DNA of 64,000 bases from Rhodanobacter denitrificans (GCA_003241385.1 QFPO01000006.1:124001-188000); one strand, 5' to 3'. Shown: positions 45,669-57,157, numbered from the stretch's first letter. Translations and numbers: made by a program. The notes: generated by a model from the sequence alone, not told the origin.

Positions 45669-45690
45669 GCGGCCCGCTCGCGCGGGCCGC
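45669..45690. terminator. Hairpin terminator after the PPC-like gene
   Basis: GCGGCCCGC (45669-45677) and GCGGGCCGC (45682-45690) form a 9-bp perfect stem around TCGC, seven bases after the stop, followed by TGCTT. It separates this gene from rppH on the same strand. Confidence 0.6.
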
Positions 45691-45778
45691 TGCTTCCCGC
45701 GCTCCGGTGCGTGTCCGCGGCCTTGTTGCCGCGGTCCGCCGCGCTGTGGAAGAATGAATCGCAACCGGAGCGCGAACC

Positions 45779-46318
45779 GTGATCGATCCCGACGGCTATC
45801 GCCCCAATGTGGGCATCATCCTGCTCAACCCGCACGGCCGGGTGTTCTGGGCACGCCGGGTGACGCGCGACGGCTGGCAGTTTCCGCAAGGCGGCATGCG
45901 CACCGACGAGACGCCGCTCGAAGCGATGTACCGCGAACTCGAAGAGGAAACCGGGCTGCGCCCGCGGCACGTCGACGTGCTCGGCGCGACGCCCGGCTGG
46001 CTGCGCTACCGGCTGCCGCAGCGCCTGGTCCGCCAGCGCCAGCGGCCGGTCTGCATCGGCCAGAAGCAGGTCTGGTTTCTGCTGCGCATGCTCGGCGAGG
46101 ACGCCGACGTCCGCCTCGACGTATCGGCCGATCCGGAGTTCGACCAGTGGCGCTGGGTCGATTTCTGGTATCCGGCCGACCACGTCGTGACGTTCAAGCG
46201 CCGCGTCTATCAGCAGGCGCTCGATCATCTGGCGCCGGTCGCGGCGCTGATCGCGCCGCTGGCGCCGCGCGATCGCGGCTGGGAAATCGGCTCGCTGGCC
46301 TGCGCCGGACCTGGTTGA
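45779..46318 (+). CDS. rppH: RNA pyrophosphohydrolase
   Basis: A 179-residue Nudix enzyme that removes pyrophosphate from the 5' end of RNA and so starts 5'-dependent mRNA decay. The N-terminal MIDPDGYRPNVGIILLN is diagnostic of RppH, and the Nudix box runs from GGMRTDETPLEAMYRELEEETGL at about residues 38-60. The start is a GTG at 45779. Its stop codon overlaps the -35 box of the bfd promoter, so rppH and bfd are packed with no spacer. This is the normal length for the family. Confidence 0.96.
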   Translation: MIDPDGYRPNVGIILLNPHGRVFWARRVTRDGWQFPQGGMRTDETPLEAMYRELEEETGLRPRHVDVLGATPGWLRYRLPQRLVRQRQRPVCIGQKQVWFLLRMLGEDADVRLDVSADPEFDQWRWVDFWYPADHVVTFKRRVYQQALDHLAPVAALIAPLAPRDRGWEIGSLACAGPG

Positions 46319-46343
46319 CAATCATTCTCGTTTGCATTCAAAT
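46315..46343 (+). promoter_or_regulatory. bfd promoter with overlapping Fur-box-like operator
   Basis: TTGACA (46315-46320) and TCAAAT (46338-46343) are separated by 17 bases, an ideal -35/-10 spacing. The 19-base stretch 46317-46335 matches the Fur consensus at about 13 of 19 positions when read on the minus strand. Fur binding would cover the promoter and repress bfd when iron is plentiful. The -35 box overlaps the rppH stop codon. Confidence 0.65.
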
Positions 46344-46364
46344 GGGCGCGCTGAGGAGCGTCCC

Positions 46365-46574
46365 ATGTACGTGTGCATCTGCAACGCCGTCACCGACCAC
46401 CAGATCCGCCAGGCCGCCGCCGACGGCGTGTCGTCGCTGGCCGAGCTCAGCGAGCGGACCGGCTGCTCGGACTGCTGCGGCACCTGCGCTCCGCTGGCCG
46501 GCGAGATCCTCGCCGAGGCGATCGAGCAGGTCAGGCCGCGCGCATTTCCGCTGCCGCTCGCCCTGGCCGCCTGA
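46365..46574 (+). CDS. bfd: Bacterioferritin-associated ferredoxin
   Basis: A 69-residue protein with the Bfd [2Fe-2S]-binding pattern: C-x-C near the N-terminus (MYVCICNAV, C4 and C6) and C-x2-C at CSDCCGTC (about 38-45). It donates electrons to bacterioferritin to release stored iron. GAGGAG lies about ten bases before the ATG at 46365. It is followed 117 bases later by bfr, its partner. The Fur-like site upstream fits induction on iron limitation. Confidence 0.93.
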   Translation: MYVCICNAVTDHQIRQAAADGVSSLAELSERTGCSDCCGTCAPLAGEILAEAIEQVRPRAFPLPLALAA

Positions 46575-46691
46575 GTCGGCTTCCCCGCGTCCGATTGCAC
46601 GCGCCAATGCGTGCGATTTTCGTTTGAGCATCGCCGAGGCGTCGCCGATATAGTCCCCCGATACCGCTTCCCGCGGCCGGAGGACGATTCG

Positions 46692-47162
46692 ATGAAAGGC
46701 GACGCGAAGGTCATCGCGCACCTCAACAAGGTGCTCTACAACGAACTGACCGCGATCAACCAGTACTTCCTGCATGCCCGCATGTACAAGAACTGGGGCT
46801 ACAAGGAGCTGGCCGAGCACGAGTACCACGAGTCGATCGACGAGATGAAGCACGCCGATCGCCTGATCGAGCGCATCCTGTTCCTCGACGGCCTGCCGAA
46901 CCTGCAGCAGCTCGGCAAGCTGCGCATCGCCGAGAAGCCGGTCGAGGCGATCGACTGCGATCTGGCGCTCGAGCGCGCGGCGGTGCCCGATCTGAAGGAA
47001 GGCATCGTGCACTGCGAGCAGGTCGGCGATTACGTCAGCCGCGACCTGCTCAAGGAGATCCTCGCGTCGGAGGAAGACCACATCGACTGGCTCGAAACCC
47101 AGCAGAGCCTGATCGCCGACCTCGGTCCGGTGCCGTACCTGCAGACCAAGATCGGCAGCTGA
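46692..47162 (+). CDS. bfr: Bacterioferritin
   Basis: A 156-residue heme-containing ferritin. The four-helix-bundle core closely follows E. coli Bfr: NELTAINQYFLHARMYKNWG, with the ferroxidase glutamate and the heme-ligating Met52, then EYHESIDEMKHADRLIERILFLDGLPNLQ and EEDHIDWLET. It oxidises and stores iron. The ATG at 46692 follows GGAGGA. A TATAGT hexamer at about 46649-46654 may give it its own promoter beside the bfd promoter. It is convergent with the hybrid kinase gene. Confidence 0.97.
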   Translation: MKGDAKVIAHLNKVLYNELTAINQYFLHARMYKNWGYKELAEHEYHESIDEMKHADRLIERILFLDGLPNLQQLGKLRIAEKPVEAIDCDLALERAAVPDLKEGIVHCEQVGDYVSRDLLKEILASEEDHIDWLETQQSLIADLGPVPYLQTKIGS

Positions 47163-47178
47163 GCGGCCGTGCGGCCGC
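47163..47178. terminator. Small GC hairpin after bfr
   Basis: GCGGCC and GGCCGC form a 6-bp stem around GTGC, directly after the bfr stop and three bases before the hybrid kinase stop on the other strand. It is a plausible bidirectional terminator. Confidence 0.4.
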
Positions 47179-47181
47179 ACC

Positions 47182-49483
<2,302 letters not shown>

Positions 49484-49500
<17 letters not shown>

Positions 49501-52156
49501 GGAAGTCGTAGCCGAGATCGCCGGTGGCCTGCTGGACGAAGTTGCCCTGGATGTAGTCGACGCCGGCACTCCACAGCGCGGCGGCGCCGCGCGCGTCCTC
49601 GATGCGCGGCGCGATCACGCGGCCGCCATGTTCGTGGATCAGCGCGACGGTGTCCTTGAGCTCGGCCCACTGCGCGCCGGTGCGGCCGCCGGCGGGTCCC
49701 GGGCCGAGCTTGACGAAGTCGGCCGGCGGTCCGGCGACGATGCGGTTCGCCGCGGCCAGATTGTCGCAGCCGCTGATCGTGACCAGGACGCCGAGCGCGC
49801 GCGCGCCGGCGACGAAGCGTTGCGCGGCCTCCAGGTCGGCATCCAGATCGGCCAGGCGCAGATCGATCGACAGCCAGTCGCCGGGATGCTCGCCCTGGGC
49901 GAGCTGCGACTGCAGCCAGTCCAGATGCGCCGGATCGCGCGTGCTCGCCGCGGACTGGCTGACGAACAGCCGCAACGGCTGATCGAGCCGGTGGCGCTCG
50001 GCCGCGATCGCCAGACAGCGTGCGAGCACGCACTGGTCGAGCTCGCTCATCAAGCCCTCGCGCTCGGCGGCCGGGATGATTTCGGCCGCGGTGTGCAGGC
50101 GGCCGTCCTCGCCGGCCAGGCGCAGCAGCACCTGGAACTGCGCCTGTTCCTCGCCGTGCAGCGAGACGATCGGCTGGAACACCAGATCGAAGCCGTCGCC
50201 CTTCAGCGCCGCGCGGATCCGCTCGCCGAGCGCCGGATCGACCGGCACCGCGCCGCGCACGATCGAAACGCCGGCGAGGCCGGCCTCGGCGGCCGCGCGT
50301 TCGGCGGCGTCGAGCATCGCCGCCGCGTCGCCGATGCCGACACTGAACGGGCACAGGCCGATCGTGAGGCGAAACGCCGGTTCCTCGAGCGCCTCGACGA
50401 TGCGCGCGCGTTGCGCGGCGGCCCAGGAGGCCAGCGTCGGCGCGTCGCGGTCCTGGATCAGCACCGCATAGCCGCGATCGCCGCAGCGCGTCAGCAGGGC
50501 GCCGGCGCCGACCGCGTCGGCGATCTGCCGGCCGAGGCCGCCGAGCGCGCGGTCGAGCCGTGACCAGCCGATGCGCTCCTGCGCCGCGGAGGTGTCGATA
50601 CCGAAGAACAGCAGTCCGCCGTTGCGCGTGCCGGCGTCGTCCATCGCGAGCAGGCCCGACAGCCGCTCGAGCAGCTGTGCCTGTTCGACCGTGCCGGACG
50701 CCGGCCGTGGCTCGGGCGGCGCGCTCGGCGCACGCCGTTGCTGCCGGCGCGCGCGCCGCACGCGATTGAGCACCGCCGAAATCAGATGTTTGGGACGAAT
50801 CGGCTTGGACAGGAAGTCGTCGCCGCCGGCGCTCAGTGCCTCGAAGTGCTTGTCGGCGCTCTGCTCGCCGGACAGGAACACGATCGGCGTGGAGACGAAG
50901 GCCTCGCGTTCGCGGATCAGCGCGGTCAGTTCCATGCCGTCGCAGTCGGGCATGTACAGGTCCATCAGGATCAGGTCCGGCCGGAACCGGTCCAGTTCGT
51001 CGAAGACCGTCAGCGCGCTGGTCAGCGTCAGCGTCTGCATGCCGCCCTTGCGCAGGATCGAGTCGGCGAACAGCGCCTGCGTGCGGTCGTCCTCGATGAT
51101 CAGGATCCGGTACGGATCGGCGACCTGCGCCTCGGCGAGTTCGTCCAGGCGCGCCAGGATCGCCGGCGTCGCGGCCGGCAGCGCGATGAACGCGTCGCAG
51201 CCGGCGCGCATCGCCTGCAGACGGGCGCCGAGATCGCCGCCGGCCGAGAATGCGGCCAGGTGCACGCGATGCACGACGCGCTCGCGCGCGCTCTTGACCA
51301 GGGCGCCGATCTGATCGAGCGCGGTCTCGAAACCGGCGTCGACGACGACCAGGCCCGGCGGATGGCGGCTCAGCTGGTTCTTGAGCGCGTCGACGCGGTC
51401 GTAGCGCTCCACGCTGATGCCGCGCAGCGCCAGATGCTGCGTGATCGCCCGCACCAGCTCACCGGCCTCGCCGAGGTAGTAGCACAGCGCGAGTTCGCGC
51501 GCGGCCTCGCCGGCGGCGTCGGTCGTGGCCGGCGCATCGGCGAGGGTCTCGGCCGCGGCGACGAGCGGTGCGTCCTCGCGCGGCGGGTCCGGCTCGGGCT
51601 CGGACAGGAAGACCGGATCGGCCGCCGCGGCCGGTGCCGCGATCGCGGCGGACGGCTCCGGCCCGGCGGTCTGTGCCGGTATCGGGGCCTGCATCGGTAT
51701 CGAGGCCGGTGCGTGGATTTGGGCATGGTCGGCCGGCGGCGTGACCAGCAGCGGAAAACCGTTTTCCTCGCTGCGCGTGCGCTCGACCAGGGCCTGCGAG
51801 GCCAGCGTGACCGGGTCGTCCGGCCGGAAGCCCGCGCAGGCGCCGGCCAGCGCGGCGATCCGGTCGGCGAATGCATCGCGCGTCGTCGCGTCGGGCAGCT
51901 GCGGTGGCCGTGCGAAAGGTTCCAGTAGTTCGGCCACCGCGACCAGCGGTTCGATCAGTTCCTCGGCGCCGACGTGACGGCCCACCTCGACCAGACGGTT
52001 CGCGTCGTCGGCGAGCAGGATCAGCGTATTGACGTCCCAGCCCTCCTCGAGCAGGCGCTGGCCGCGCGCTCTGAGCCGGTCGACGCGGTTCGTCAGCGCC
52101 GCCTGCGCGCGGCGGCGGCTTTCCGCATCTGCGACGTCGATGTCTTCGGCTTGCAT
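49484..52156 (-). CDS. Multi-receiver response regulator with degenerate GGDEF and EAL domains
   Basis: An 890-residue protein: a helical N-terminal region (1-130), an Ala/Pro-rich linker (about 140-210), a receiver-like domain (225-335, possible acceptor D273), a clear receiver (348-465, D399 in LILMDLYMPDCDG, K in LSKPI), a degenerate diguanylate-cyclase domain (RCGDRGYAVLI replaces the GGDEF site), and a C-terminal EAL-type domain (650-890). The EAL signature reads QVLLR at 675-679, and metal ligands such as the N in the FVN motif are changed (FVSQS), so phosphodiesterase activity is unlikely. It may bind c-di-GMP as an effector, like FimX. The ATG at 52156 follows a GAGGGGG ribosome site, with TATAGT about 45 bases upstream. 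Confidence 0.87.
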
Positions 52157-52197
52157 CGTGCCCCCTCGTGGACCTCGGACACCTTGCCAGGCCGGCG

Positions 52198-52203
52198 ACT
52201 ATA
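52198..52203 (-). promoter_or_regulatory. Putative -10 element of the response-regulator/hybrid-kinase operon
   Basis: TATAGT (52203 down to 52198 on the minus strand) lies within GATATAGTC, the same nine bases found upstream of bfr at 46647-46655, and about 42 bases before the ATG at 52156. The remaining 241-base gap to 52397 holds no gene. Confidence 0.4.
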
Positions 52204-52397
52204 TCAAGCCGGCGCTCGCGCGACCGAGCGCTGCGACACCGACGTGCGGCGGTACGGCGGCCTCGTGCGCGGCCTCTCGACCGCGGCATCGATACCGATT
52301 TACGGATATGGGAGGCGATCTCGCGGCGCAGCCCCCGTCCACGCCGTTCGCCCGGACTGTCGGGACGGACCCACGCCCCGATGCCCGGCCCGGCCTC

Positions 52398-52814
52398 TCA
52401 GAACGGCTTGACCACGACGAGGATCACGATCGCGATCAGCGCGAGCGCCGGCAGCTCGTTGAAGATGCGCAGCGTGCGGCTGGACCAGCGGTTGGTGCCG
52501 GCCGCGAAACGCCGGACCATGCGCACCAGCTGCAGGTGGTAGACGACGAGCACGACCACCAGCGCGAGCTTGGCGTGCATCCAGCCGGCGGCCAGCCAGC
52601 CCGGCGCCTGCCACAGCGTCAGCAGGCCGAATCCGATCGCCAGCACGCCGCCGATATGGGTCATCACCAGCAGGCGCCGTTCCATCACGGCCAGCCGCGC
52701 GTGCACGGCCGGTTCGGTCGCCTCGGCGTGATGGACGAACAGGCGCGGCAGATAGAACAGGCCGGCGAACCAGGTGACGACGAAGACGATGTGGAACGCT
52801 TTCAGCCAGAGCAT
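52398..52814 (-). CDS. hemJ: Protoporphyrinogen IX oxidase, HemJ type
   Basis: A 138-residue membrane protein of the HemJ (formerly UPF0093/TIGR00701) family, which oxidises protoporphyrinogen IX to protoporphyrin IX. The conserved N-terminus WLKAFHIVFVVTWFAGLFYLPRLFVHHAEA contains the essential histidine (H8), and GWMHAKLALVVVLVVYHLQL contains the second conserved region. Four membrane helices are predicted. The ATG at 52814 gives the family-typical start. It is the enzyme following HemF (13990-14901) in the pathway, but is not linked to it on the chromosome. Confidence 0.9.
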   Translation of the reverse strand: MLWLKAFHIVFVVTWFAGLFYLPRLFVHHAEATEPAVHARLAVMERRLLVMTHIGGVLAIGFGLLTLWQAPGWLAAGWMHAKLALVVVLVVYHLQLVRMVRRFAAGTNRWSSRTLRIFNELPALALIAIVILVVVKPF

Positions 52815-52953
52815 TGCGGCGGTCGATGGCGGGGTCGGGCGGGCCGTGATTATCGGCCCGGCCGCACGGCGACGAAAGCGTCGCGGCCGGCGCGCGGCGC
52901 CCGGCCGGACGAGCCGGTATGCTTGGTGGTTCTCGACCGCCCCGGTGAAGCCG

Positions 52954-53676
52954 ATGATCCGCCACCCGCCGCCGCTGGTGATCCGCGCCCTGGACCGCAG
53001 CCGCGAGCGGCGCCGTCTGCTGCTGGTCGCGGTCTTGTGGCTGATCAGCCTGCTCCTCGCCGCGTGGCTCGGGCGGGCGCTGACCGAACGCGGCGACGGC
53101 GCGCGCGATGCGCAGACCCGCGCCGATCTGGAGACGCAGAACGAGGAGTTGAAGTCGCGCGTCGCGATCGTCCAGCGCGCCGAGCAGGTCGCCAAGGTCG
53201 CGCTGGAGGACCTGCGCAAGTCGCTCGGCGAGCGCGACGAGGAGATCGCCAGCCTGCGTGCCGATCTGGCGTTCTACGGACGCCTGGTCGGCGGCACGCG
53301 CCGCGAGGGCCTGGCCGTGCACGACCTGCGGCTGACGCCGGTCGCCGGCTCTCGCGCATGGAACTTCGTCGCGACGCTGACCCAGAACATCAAGCGCGGT
53401 CAGGACATCCGCGGCCGCCTGACGCTGAGTGTGGAAGGCGTGCAGGACGGCAAGCTGGTCACGCTGGACTGGAAATCGCTGGTCGACGGCGGCGCGTCGT
53501 CCGGAATCGAGTATGGCTTCAAGTATTTCGAACAGGTCAAAGGTACGATCATGCTCCCGGAGGGGTTCACGCCCAATCGTCTGCATCTGCAGGCCGACGG
53601 CAGCGGCAACCGGGCCGAACAGGATTTCCAGTGGGCAGACGCGGTGAAGATCCAGGAGACGACCGATGTGGGGTAA
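52954..53676 (+). CDS. DUF6776-like coiled-coil inner-membrane protein
   Basis: A 240-residue protein with one N-terminal membrane segment (about 26-43), a coiled coil (about 55-115, LETQNEELKSRVAIVQRAEQ and LRKSLGERDEEIASLRADL), and a C-terminal beta-rich domain (about 125-235). It matches the DUF6776 type of membrane coiled-coil proteins, which have no known function. The ATG at 52954 places the membrane segment near the start. Its 3' end overlaps the bactofilin gene by 11 bases, which suggests a joint role in cell envelope or polarity, as inferred from context. Confidence 0.78.
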   Translation: MIRHPPPLVIRALDRSRERRRLLLVAVLWLISLLLAAWLGRALTERGDGARDAQTRADLETQNEELKSRVAIVQRAEQVAKVALEDLRKSLGERDEEIASLRADLAFYGRLVGGTRREGLAVHDLRLTPVAGSRAWNFVATLTQNIKRGQDIRGRLTLSVEGVQDGKLVTLDWKSLVDGGASSGIEYGFKYFEQVKGTIMLPEGFTPNRLHLQADGSGNRAEQDFQWADAVKIQETTDVG

Positions 53677-54079
53677 CGGCAAGAGCGGCGGCGGCAAGCC
53701 GGTGGCGGCGATCACGACGCTGATCGCCGAGGGGACGGTGATCCGCGGCGACGTGCGGTTCGACGGCGGGCTGCACCTGGACGGCATCATCGAAGGCTCG
53801 ATCACCGCCGAGGGCAGCGAGGCGGTGCTGACGCTCAGCAACAAGGGGCGCGTGCACGGCACGATCAGCACGTCCAATGCCGTCATCAACGGCCAGGTGC
53901 TCGGCGACATCGTCGCGGTGCAGCGCCTGGAGCTGGCCGGCGACGCGCGCGTCGAAGGCAACGTCTACTACCGCGTGCTCGAGATGGCGGCCGGTGCGCA
54001 GATCAACGGCAAGATGGTCTACCAGGGCGAGGCGGTGCGGCAGCTCGCCGGACCCGAACCGGTGCCCGCCGAAGCTTGA
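53666..54079 (+). CDS. Bactofilin family cytoskeletal protein
   Basis: A 137-residue bactofilin with a short polar N-terminus and the repeated beta-helix core: TLIAEGTVIRGDVRFDGGLHLDGIIEGSI, then GRVHGTISTSNAVINGQVLGD, then ARVEGNVYYRVLEMAAGAQINGKM. Bactofilins polymerise without nucleotides and organise cell-shape or polar complexes. The ATG at 53666 overlaps the DUF6776 gene. The short Pro/Glu C-terminus is normal. The specific partner is unknown. Confidence 0.93.
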   Translation: MWGNGKSGGGKPVAAITTLIAEGTVIRGDVRFDGGLHLDGIIEGSITAEGSEAVLTLSNKGRVHGTISTSNAVINGQVLGDIVAVQRLELAGDARVEGNVYYRVLEMAAGAQINGKMVYQGEAVRQLAGPEPVPAEA

Positions 54080-54138
54080 AATCGGCCCGCGCCGAACCGA
54101 TCTAACCCGGCTACCCTCCGCTTCGTTTCCGAGCCCTC

Positions 54139-54507
54139 ATGTCCGAACAGGCCGTTCCCACCTATCTGGACGCCCCCGAATCGCCGCTGCTGTTCAGCGA
54201 GGCGGCCGCGCACAAGGTCCAGGAACTGATCGCGGAGGAAGGCAATCCCGATCTCAAGCTGCGCGTCTACATCAGCGGCGGCGGCTGCTCGGGGTTCCAG
54301 TACGGCTTCACGTTCGACGAGGAGCGCGCAGAGGACGACTTCGCGGTCGACCGCGAAGGCGTGACCCTGCTGGTCGATCCGCTGAGCCTGCAGTATCTGA
54401 TGGGCGCCGAGATCGACTACACCGAATCGCTGACCGGCGCGCAGTTCGTGATCCGCAATCCCAACGCCAAGACCACCTGCGGCTGCGGATCCTCGTTCTC
54501 GATGTGA
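54139..54507 (+). CDS. erpA: A-type iron-sulfur carrier protein
   Basis: A 122-residue A-type carrier with the three conserved cysteines in GGGCSGFQYGF (about 49-59) and TTCGCGSSFSM at the C-terminus. It takes up and hands over [2Fe-2S]/[4Fe-4S] clusters to apoproteins. The longer N-terminal region with LLFSEAAAHKVQELIAEEGNPDLKLRVYI fits ErpA rather than SufA or IscA. The ATG at 54139 follows a 59-base gap after the bactofilin gene. Its TGA overlaps the GTG of nudC as GTGA. Confidence 0.93.
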   Translation: MSEQAVPTYLDAPESPLLFSEAAAHKVQELIAEEGNPDLKLRVYISGGGCSGFQYGFTFDEERAEDDFAVDREGVTLLVDPLSLQYLMGAEIDYTESLTGAQFVIRNPNAKTTCGCGSSFSM

Positions 54508-55463
54508 GCGCCGACCGCCGCAGCCGCAACAACGTCTTCGCCGGCCTGGCGCTCGATCGCCACGCCGAGCAGCGCGACGACGCCGAGTGGCTGAGCGGGC
54601 AGAGCGGCGACCCGCGCGCGCAGTTCCTGGTGCTGGCGGCCGACGGCCGCGCCCTGGTGCGGACCGATTGCGACGCACTGCGCCTGCTCGACGCCGCCGA
54701 GCGCAAGACCTGGTTCGCGCACGCGACGGCGAGCTTCCTCGGCGCCGACGAGCACGGGCCGCGCTTCGTGCTGCGCGTCGAGGAGGCACGCGCCGAACGA
54801 CTCGCGGCCGAGCTCGACGCGACCTGGCTCGACCTGCGCAGCGCGGGTCTGCGCCTGCATCCATTCCAGTCCGGTCTGTTCGCGTATGCGCGCGCGCTGT
54901 CGCACTGGCAGTCGCGCACGCGACACTGCCCGGTCTGCGGCGCGGCGCTGGCGATCGTCGCCGGCGGCCATCGCGCGCGCTGCACGAACACCTATTGCGA
55001 GGCCGAGCAGTTTCCGCGCACCGACGCGGCGATCATCGTGATCGTCAGTCACGAGGACCGCTGCCTGCTCGGCCGCCACGCCAAGTGGGCCGAGGCCCGC
55101 TACTCGACGCTGGCCGGCTTCGTCGAGCCCGGCGAGACGCTCGAGGACGCCGTGCGCCGCGAGGTCATGGAGGAAGCCGGCGTGCGCGTCGTCGACTGCG
55201 ACTACCACTCCTCGCAGCCGTGGCCGTTCCCGGCCTCGCTGATGGTCGGGTTCACCGCGCGCGCGGACGATCCGACGATCCGCTGCGGCCCGGAGCTGGC
55301 CGATGCGCGCTGGTTCGGCGTCGAGGACCTGCGCCGCGCACTCGCCGAGCGCACGATCATCCTGCCGCCGCCGGTGTCGGTCTCGTACCGGTTGATCGAG
55401 CACTGGCTGCGCGAGACGGCCGATCTGGACCTGGCGACGCTCGTCAACGACGAGCGCTGGTGA
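54504..55463 (+). CDS. nudC: NADH pyrophosphatase (Nudix hydrolase)
   Basis: A 319-residue Nudix enzyme that cleaves NADH to NMNH and AMP and decaps NAD-capped RNA. The zinc ribbon CPVCGAAL-x12-CTNTYCEAEQFPRTD, the Nudix box GFVEPGETLEDAVRREVMEEAGV and the diagnostic SQPWPFPASLM motif are all present. The start is a GTG at 54504 overlapping the erpA stop. With RppH (45779-46318), the window encodes two 5'-end RNA hydrolases of the Nudix family. Confidence 0.95.
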   Translation: MSADRRSRNNVFAGLALDRHAEQRDDAEWLSGQSGDPRAQFLVLAADGRALVRTDCDALRLLDAAERKTWFAHATASFLGADEHGPRFVLRVEEARAERLAAELDATWLDLRSAGLRLHPFQSGLFAYARALSHWQSRTRHCPVCGAALAIVAGGHRARCTNTYCEAEQFPRTDAAIIVIVSHEDRCLLGRHAKWAEARYSTLAGFVEPGETLEDAVRREVMEEAGVRVVDCDYHSSQPWPFPASLMVGFTARADDPTIRCGPELADARWFGVEDLRRALAERTIILPPPVSVSYRLIEHWLRETADLDLATLVNDERW

Positions 55464-55506
55464 GCGCGCGTCCGCGCGTCGCGCATCGATCGCGTCGCAC
55501 CGATCC

Positions 55507-55547
55507 CGCTACAATCGATGCCGCTGCGTTCACCGCCGCTACAATCG
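55507..55547 (+). promoter_or_regulatory. Two direct repeats CGCTACAATCG forming tandem -10-like elements upstream of ampE
   Basis: The 11-base repeat occurs at 55507-55517 and 55537-55547, exactly 30 bases apart. Each contains TACAAT, a good -10 hexamer, so two promoters or a duplicated one are likely. The second lies 28 bases before the ATG at 55576. No clear -35 is seen. Confidence 0.5.
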
Positions 55548-55575
55548 CCGTCCCTTCCTGCGGAAGCCCGTGCCC

Positions 55576-56457
55576 ATGGCCACGACCCTGCTCGCCGTCG
55601 TCCTCGTCCTGATCGCGGCGCGCACCCTGCCGGATCTGGCGCGGTTGCGCGACTTCGCCTGGCTCAAGGGCTGGCTGGCGGCCTGGAACGGCGGCGACCG
55701 GGCGCGGCCGCTGCCGGCGATCGTGGTGCCGCTGATCGTCGTCGCGGTCTGCGCGCTGATCCAGATCGTGCTGGCCGGCTGGCTGTTCGGTCTGCCGGCG
55801 TTCGCGTTCGCGCTGGTCGTGCTGTTCTACTGCTGGGGACCGCGCGACCTCGACGAGGACGTCGACGCGGTGCTCGCCGAGACCGACCGCGACCTGCGCA
55901 CGCAGACCGCGCAGCGGCTGCGTCCGGATCCGGCGGAGCGGCCGCTGCCGGCCGATGCCGCCTGTCTGGTCGAGGCGACGTTCCAGTCGGCGCTGTCGCG
56001 CTGGTTCGGCGTGCTGTTTTGGTTCGCGATCCTCGGGCCGGCCGGCGCGATCGGCTATCGCCTCGTGCAGCTGATCGCGCGCGTGCCGACGTTCCGCGAC
56101 GAGCTCTCGGCCGCCGACCGCAACCTGTTCGAGCGGCTCGCGCTCGCGCTGGACTGGGCGCCGGCGCACCTGGTTGCGCTGACGCTGGCGCTGGTGTCGG
56201 ACTTCGACTCGGTCGTGCGCACCTGGCGCGACTATCACGCCGCGCACGGCCGCGGCTATTTCACGCTGGACCTGGGTTTTCTCGGTGTGCTGGCGCGCGC
56301 CGGCGTCGATGCCGACGTGATCGCCGGCGACGGCTACGCGACCGACGTGACCGATCCGGTCGTCGAGCTGACCGATGCGCGGATCGTGCTGCGCCGGATC
56401 CTGGTGACCTGGCTGGCGATCCTCGCGCTGCTCGTGCTGGCCGGCTGGGTGCACTGA
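55576..56457 (+). CDS. ampE: AmpE-family regulatory signalling modulator
   Basis: A 293-residue inner-membrane protein with membrane segments at about 2-14, 48-66, 68-88, 140-162 and 275-292. The AmpE layout and the GYFTLDLGFLGVLARAGVDADV region are recognisable. AmpE belongs to the ampDE locus of Enterobacteria, thought to act as a signalling or transport modulator in cell-wall recycling; its role remains unclear. The ATG at 55576 is preferred over a GTG at 55570. It ends 1 base before the next ATG; the two genes are co-transcribed. Confidence 0.85.
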   Translation: MATTLLAVVLVLIAARTLPDLARLRDFAWLKGWLAAWNGGDRARPLPAIVVPLIVVAVCALIQIVLAGWLFGLPAFAFALVVLFYCWGPRDLDEDVDAVLAETDRDLRTQTAQRLRPDPAERPLPADAACLVEATFQSALSRWFGVLFWFAILGPAGAIGYRLVQLIARVPTFRDELSAADRNLFERLALALDWAPAHLVALTLALVSDFDSVVRTWRDYHAAHGRGYFTLDLGFLGVLARAGVDADVIAGDGYATDVTDPVVELTDARIVLRRILVTWLAILALLVLAGWVH

Positions 56458-56458
56458 G

Positions 56459-57157
56459 ATGATGCCCGCATCGAAGCGAATGGCCATCTGGATCGTCGTG
56501 GCCGGGCTCGCCGCGCTCGGCGGCTGCGCGACGACGCGCAGCGTGCACGTCGAGCCGGCAGCGGGCGCCGACGCGACCGAGGCCGAACGCTATACCGAAG
56601 AACCCGGTCGCGACGCGGCCACGGTATCGGCATTCCGTGCGGCGGCGCCGACTGCGCCGCAATGGAGCGACGGCGTCGATCCGCTCGCCGATCGCAACCG
56701 GCTCGGCGCCGAGGGCTACGCGCATGTCGGCACCAGCCGGTTTGCGCAGTGGGACGCGCATGCGCGCGATGCGGCGGCTGCGCGTGCCCAGGCGGTCGGT
56801 GCCGATCGCGCGCTGCTCTATGCCGGCACCGCCGCATCCGAGGCCGCGGTCGCCTACTACGTGCGCTTCCGCCTGCCGTTCGGCGCGACGTTTCGAGATC
56901 TGCGCGAGGACGAGCGCGCCGCGCTCGGCCGCAGCGGCGTGCGCATCGGCTCGGTGCTGGCCGGCACGCCGGCCGAGGAAGCCAATCTGATCGGCGGCGA
57001 CGTCGTCGTCGCGATCGACCGCGCCGCGGTCGCCGACCGGGCCGGCTTCCAGGCTGCGCTGCGCCGCCTGGCCGGACGCCGCGTCACGCTCGAGGTGATC
57101 CGCAACGGCGAGACGCTGCAGCGCAGCGTGCGCCTCGGTGCGCCGGCGCAGCCCTGA
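56459..57157 (+). CDS. PDZ-domain lipoprotein
   Basis: A 232-residue lipoprotein with a signal peptide and lipobox LGGC (C23). The middle part (about 40-130) has no recognised family; the last about 90 residues form a PDZ-type domain (VRIGSVLAGTPAEEANLIGGDVVVAIDRAAV). PDZ domains bind C-terminal or internal peptide ends. No protease domain is present, so it may guide substrates or partners at the membrane. Two consecutive ATG codons open the frame. It follows ampE directly. Confidence 0.82.
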   Translation: MMPASKRMAIWIVVAGLAALGGCATTRSVHVEPAAGADATEAERYTEEPGRDAATVSAFRAAAPTAPQWSDGVDPLADRNRLGAEGYAHVGTSRFAQWDAHARDAAAARAQAVGADRALLYAGTAASEAAVAYYVRFRLPFGATFRDLREDERAALGRSGVRIGSVLAGTPAEEANLIGGDVVVAIDRAAVADRAGFQAALRRLAGRRVTLEVIRNGETLQRSVRLGAPAQP

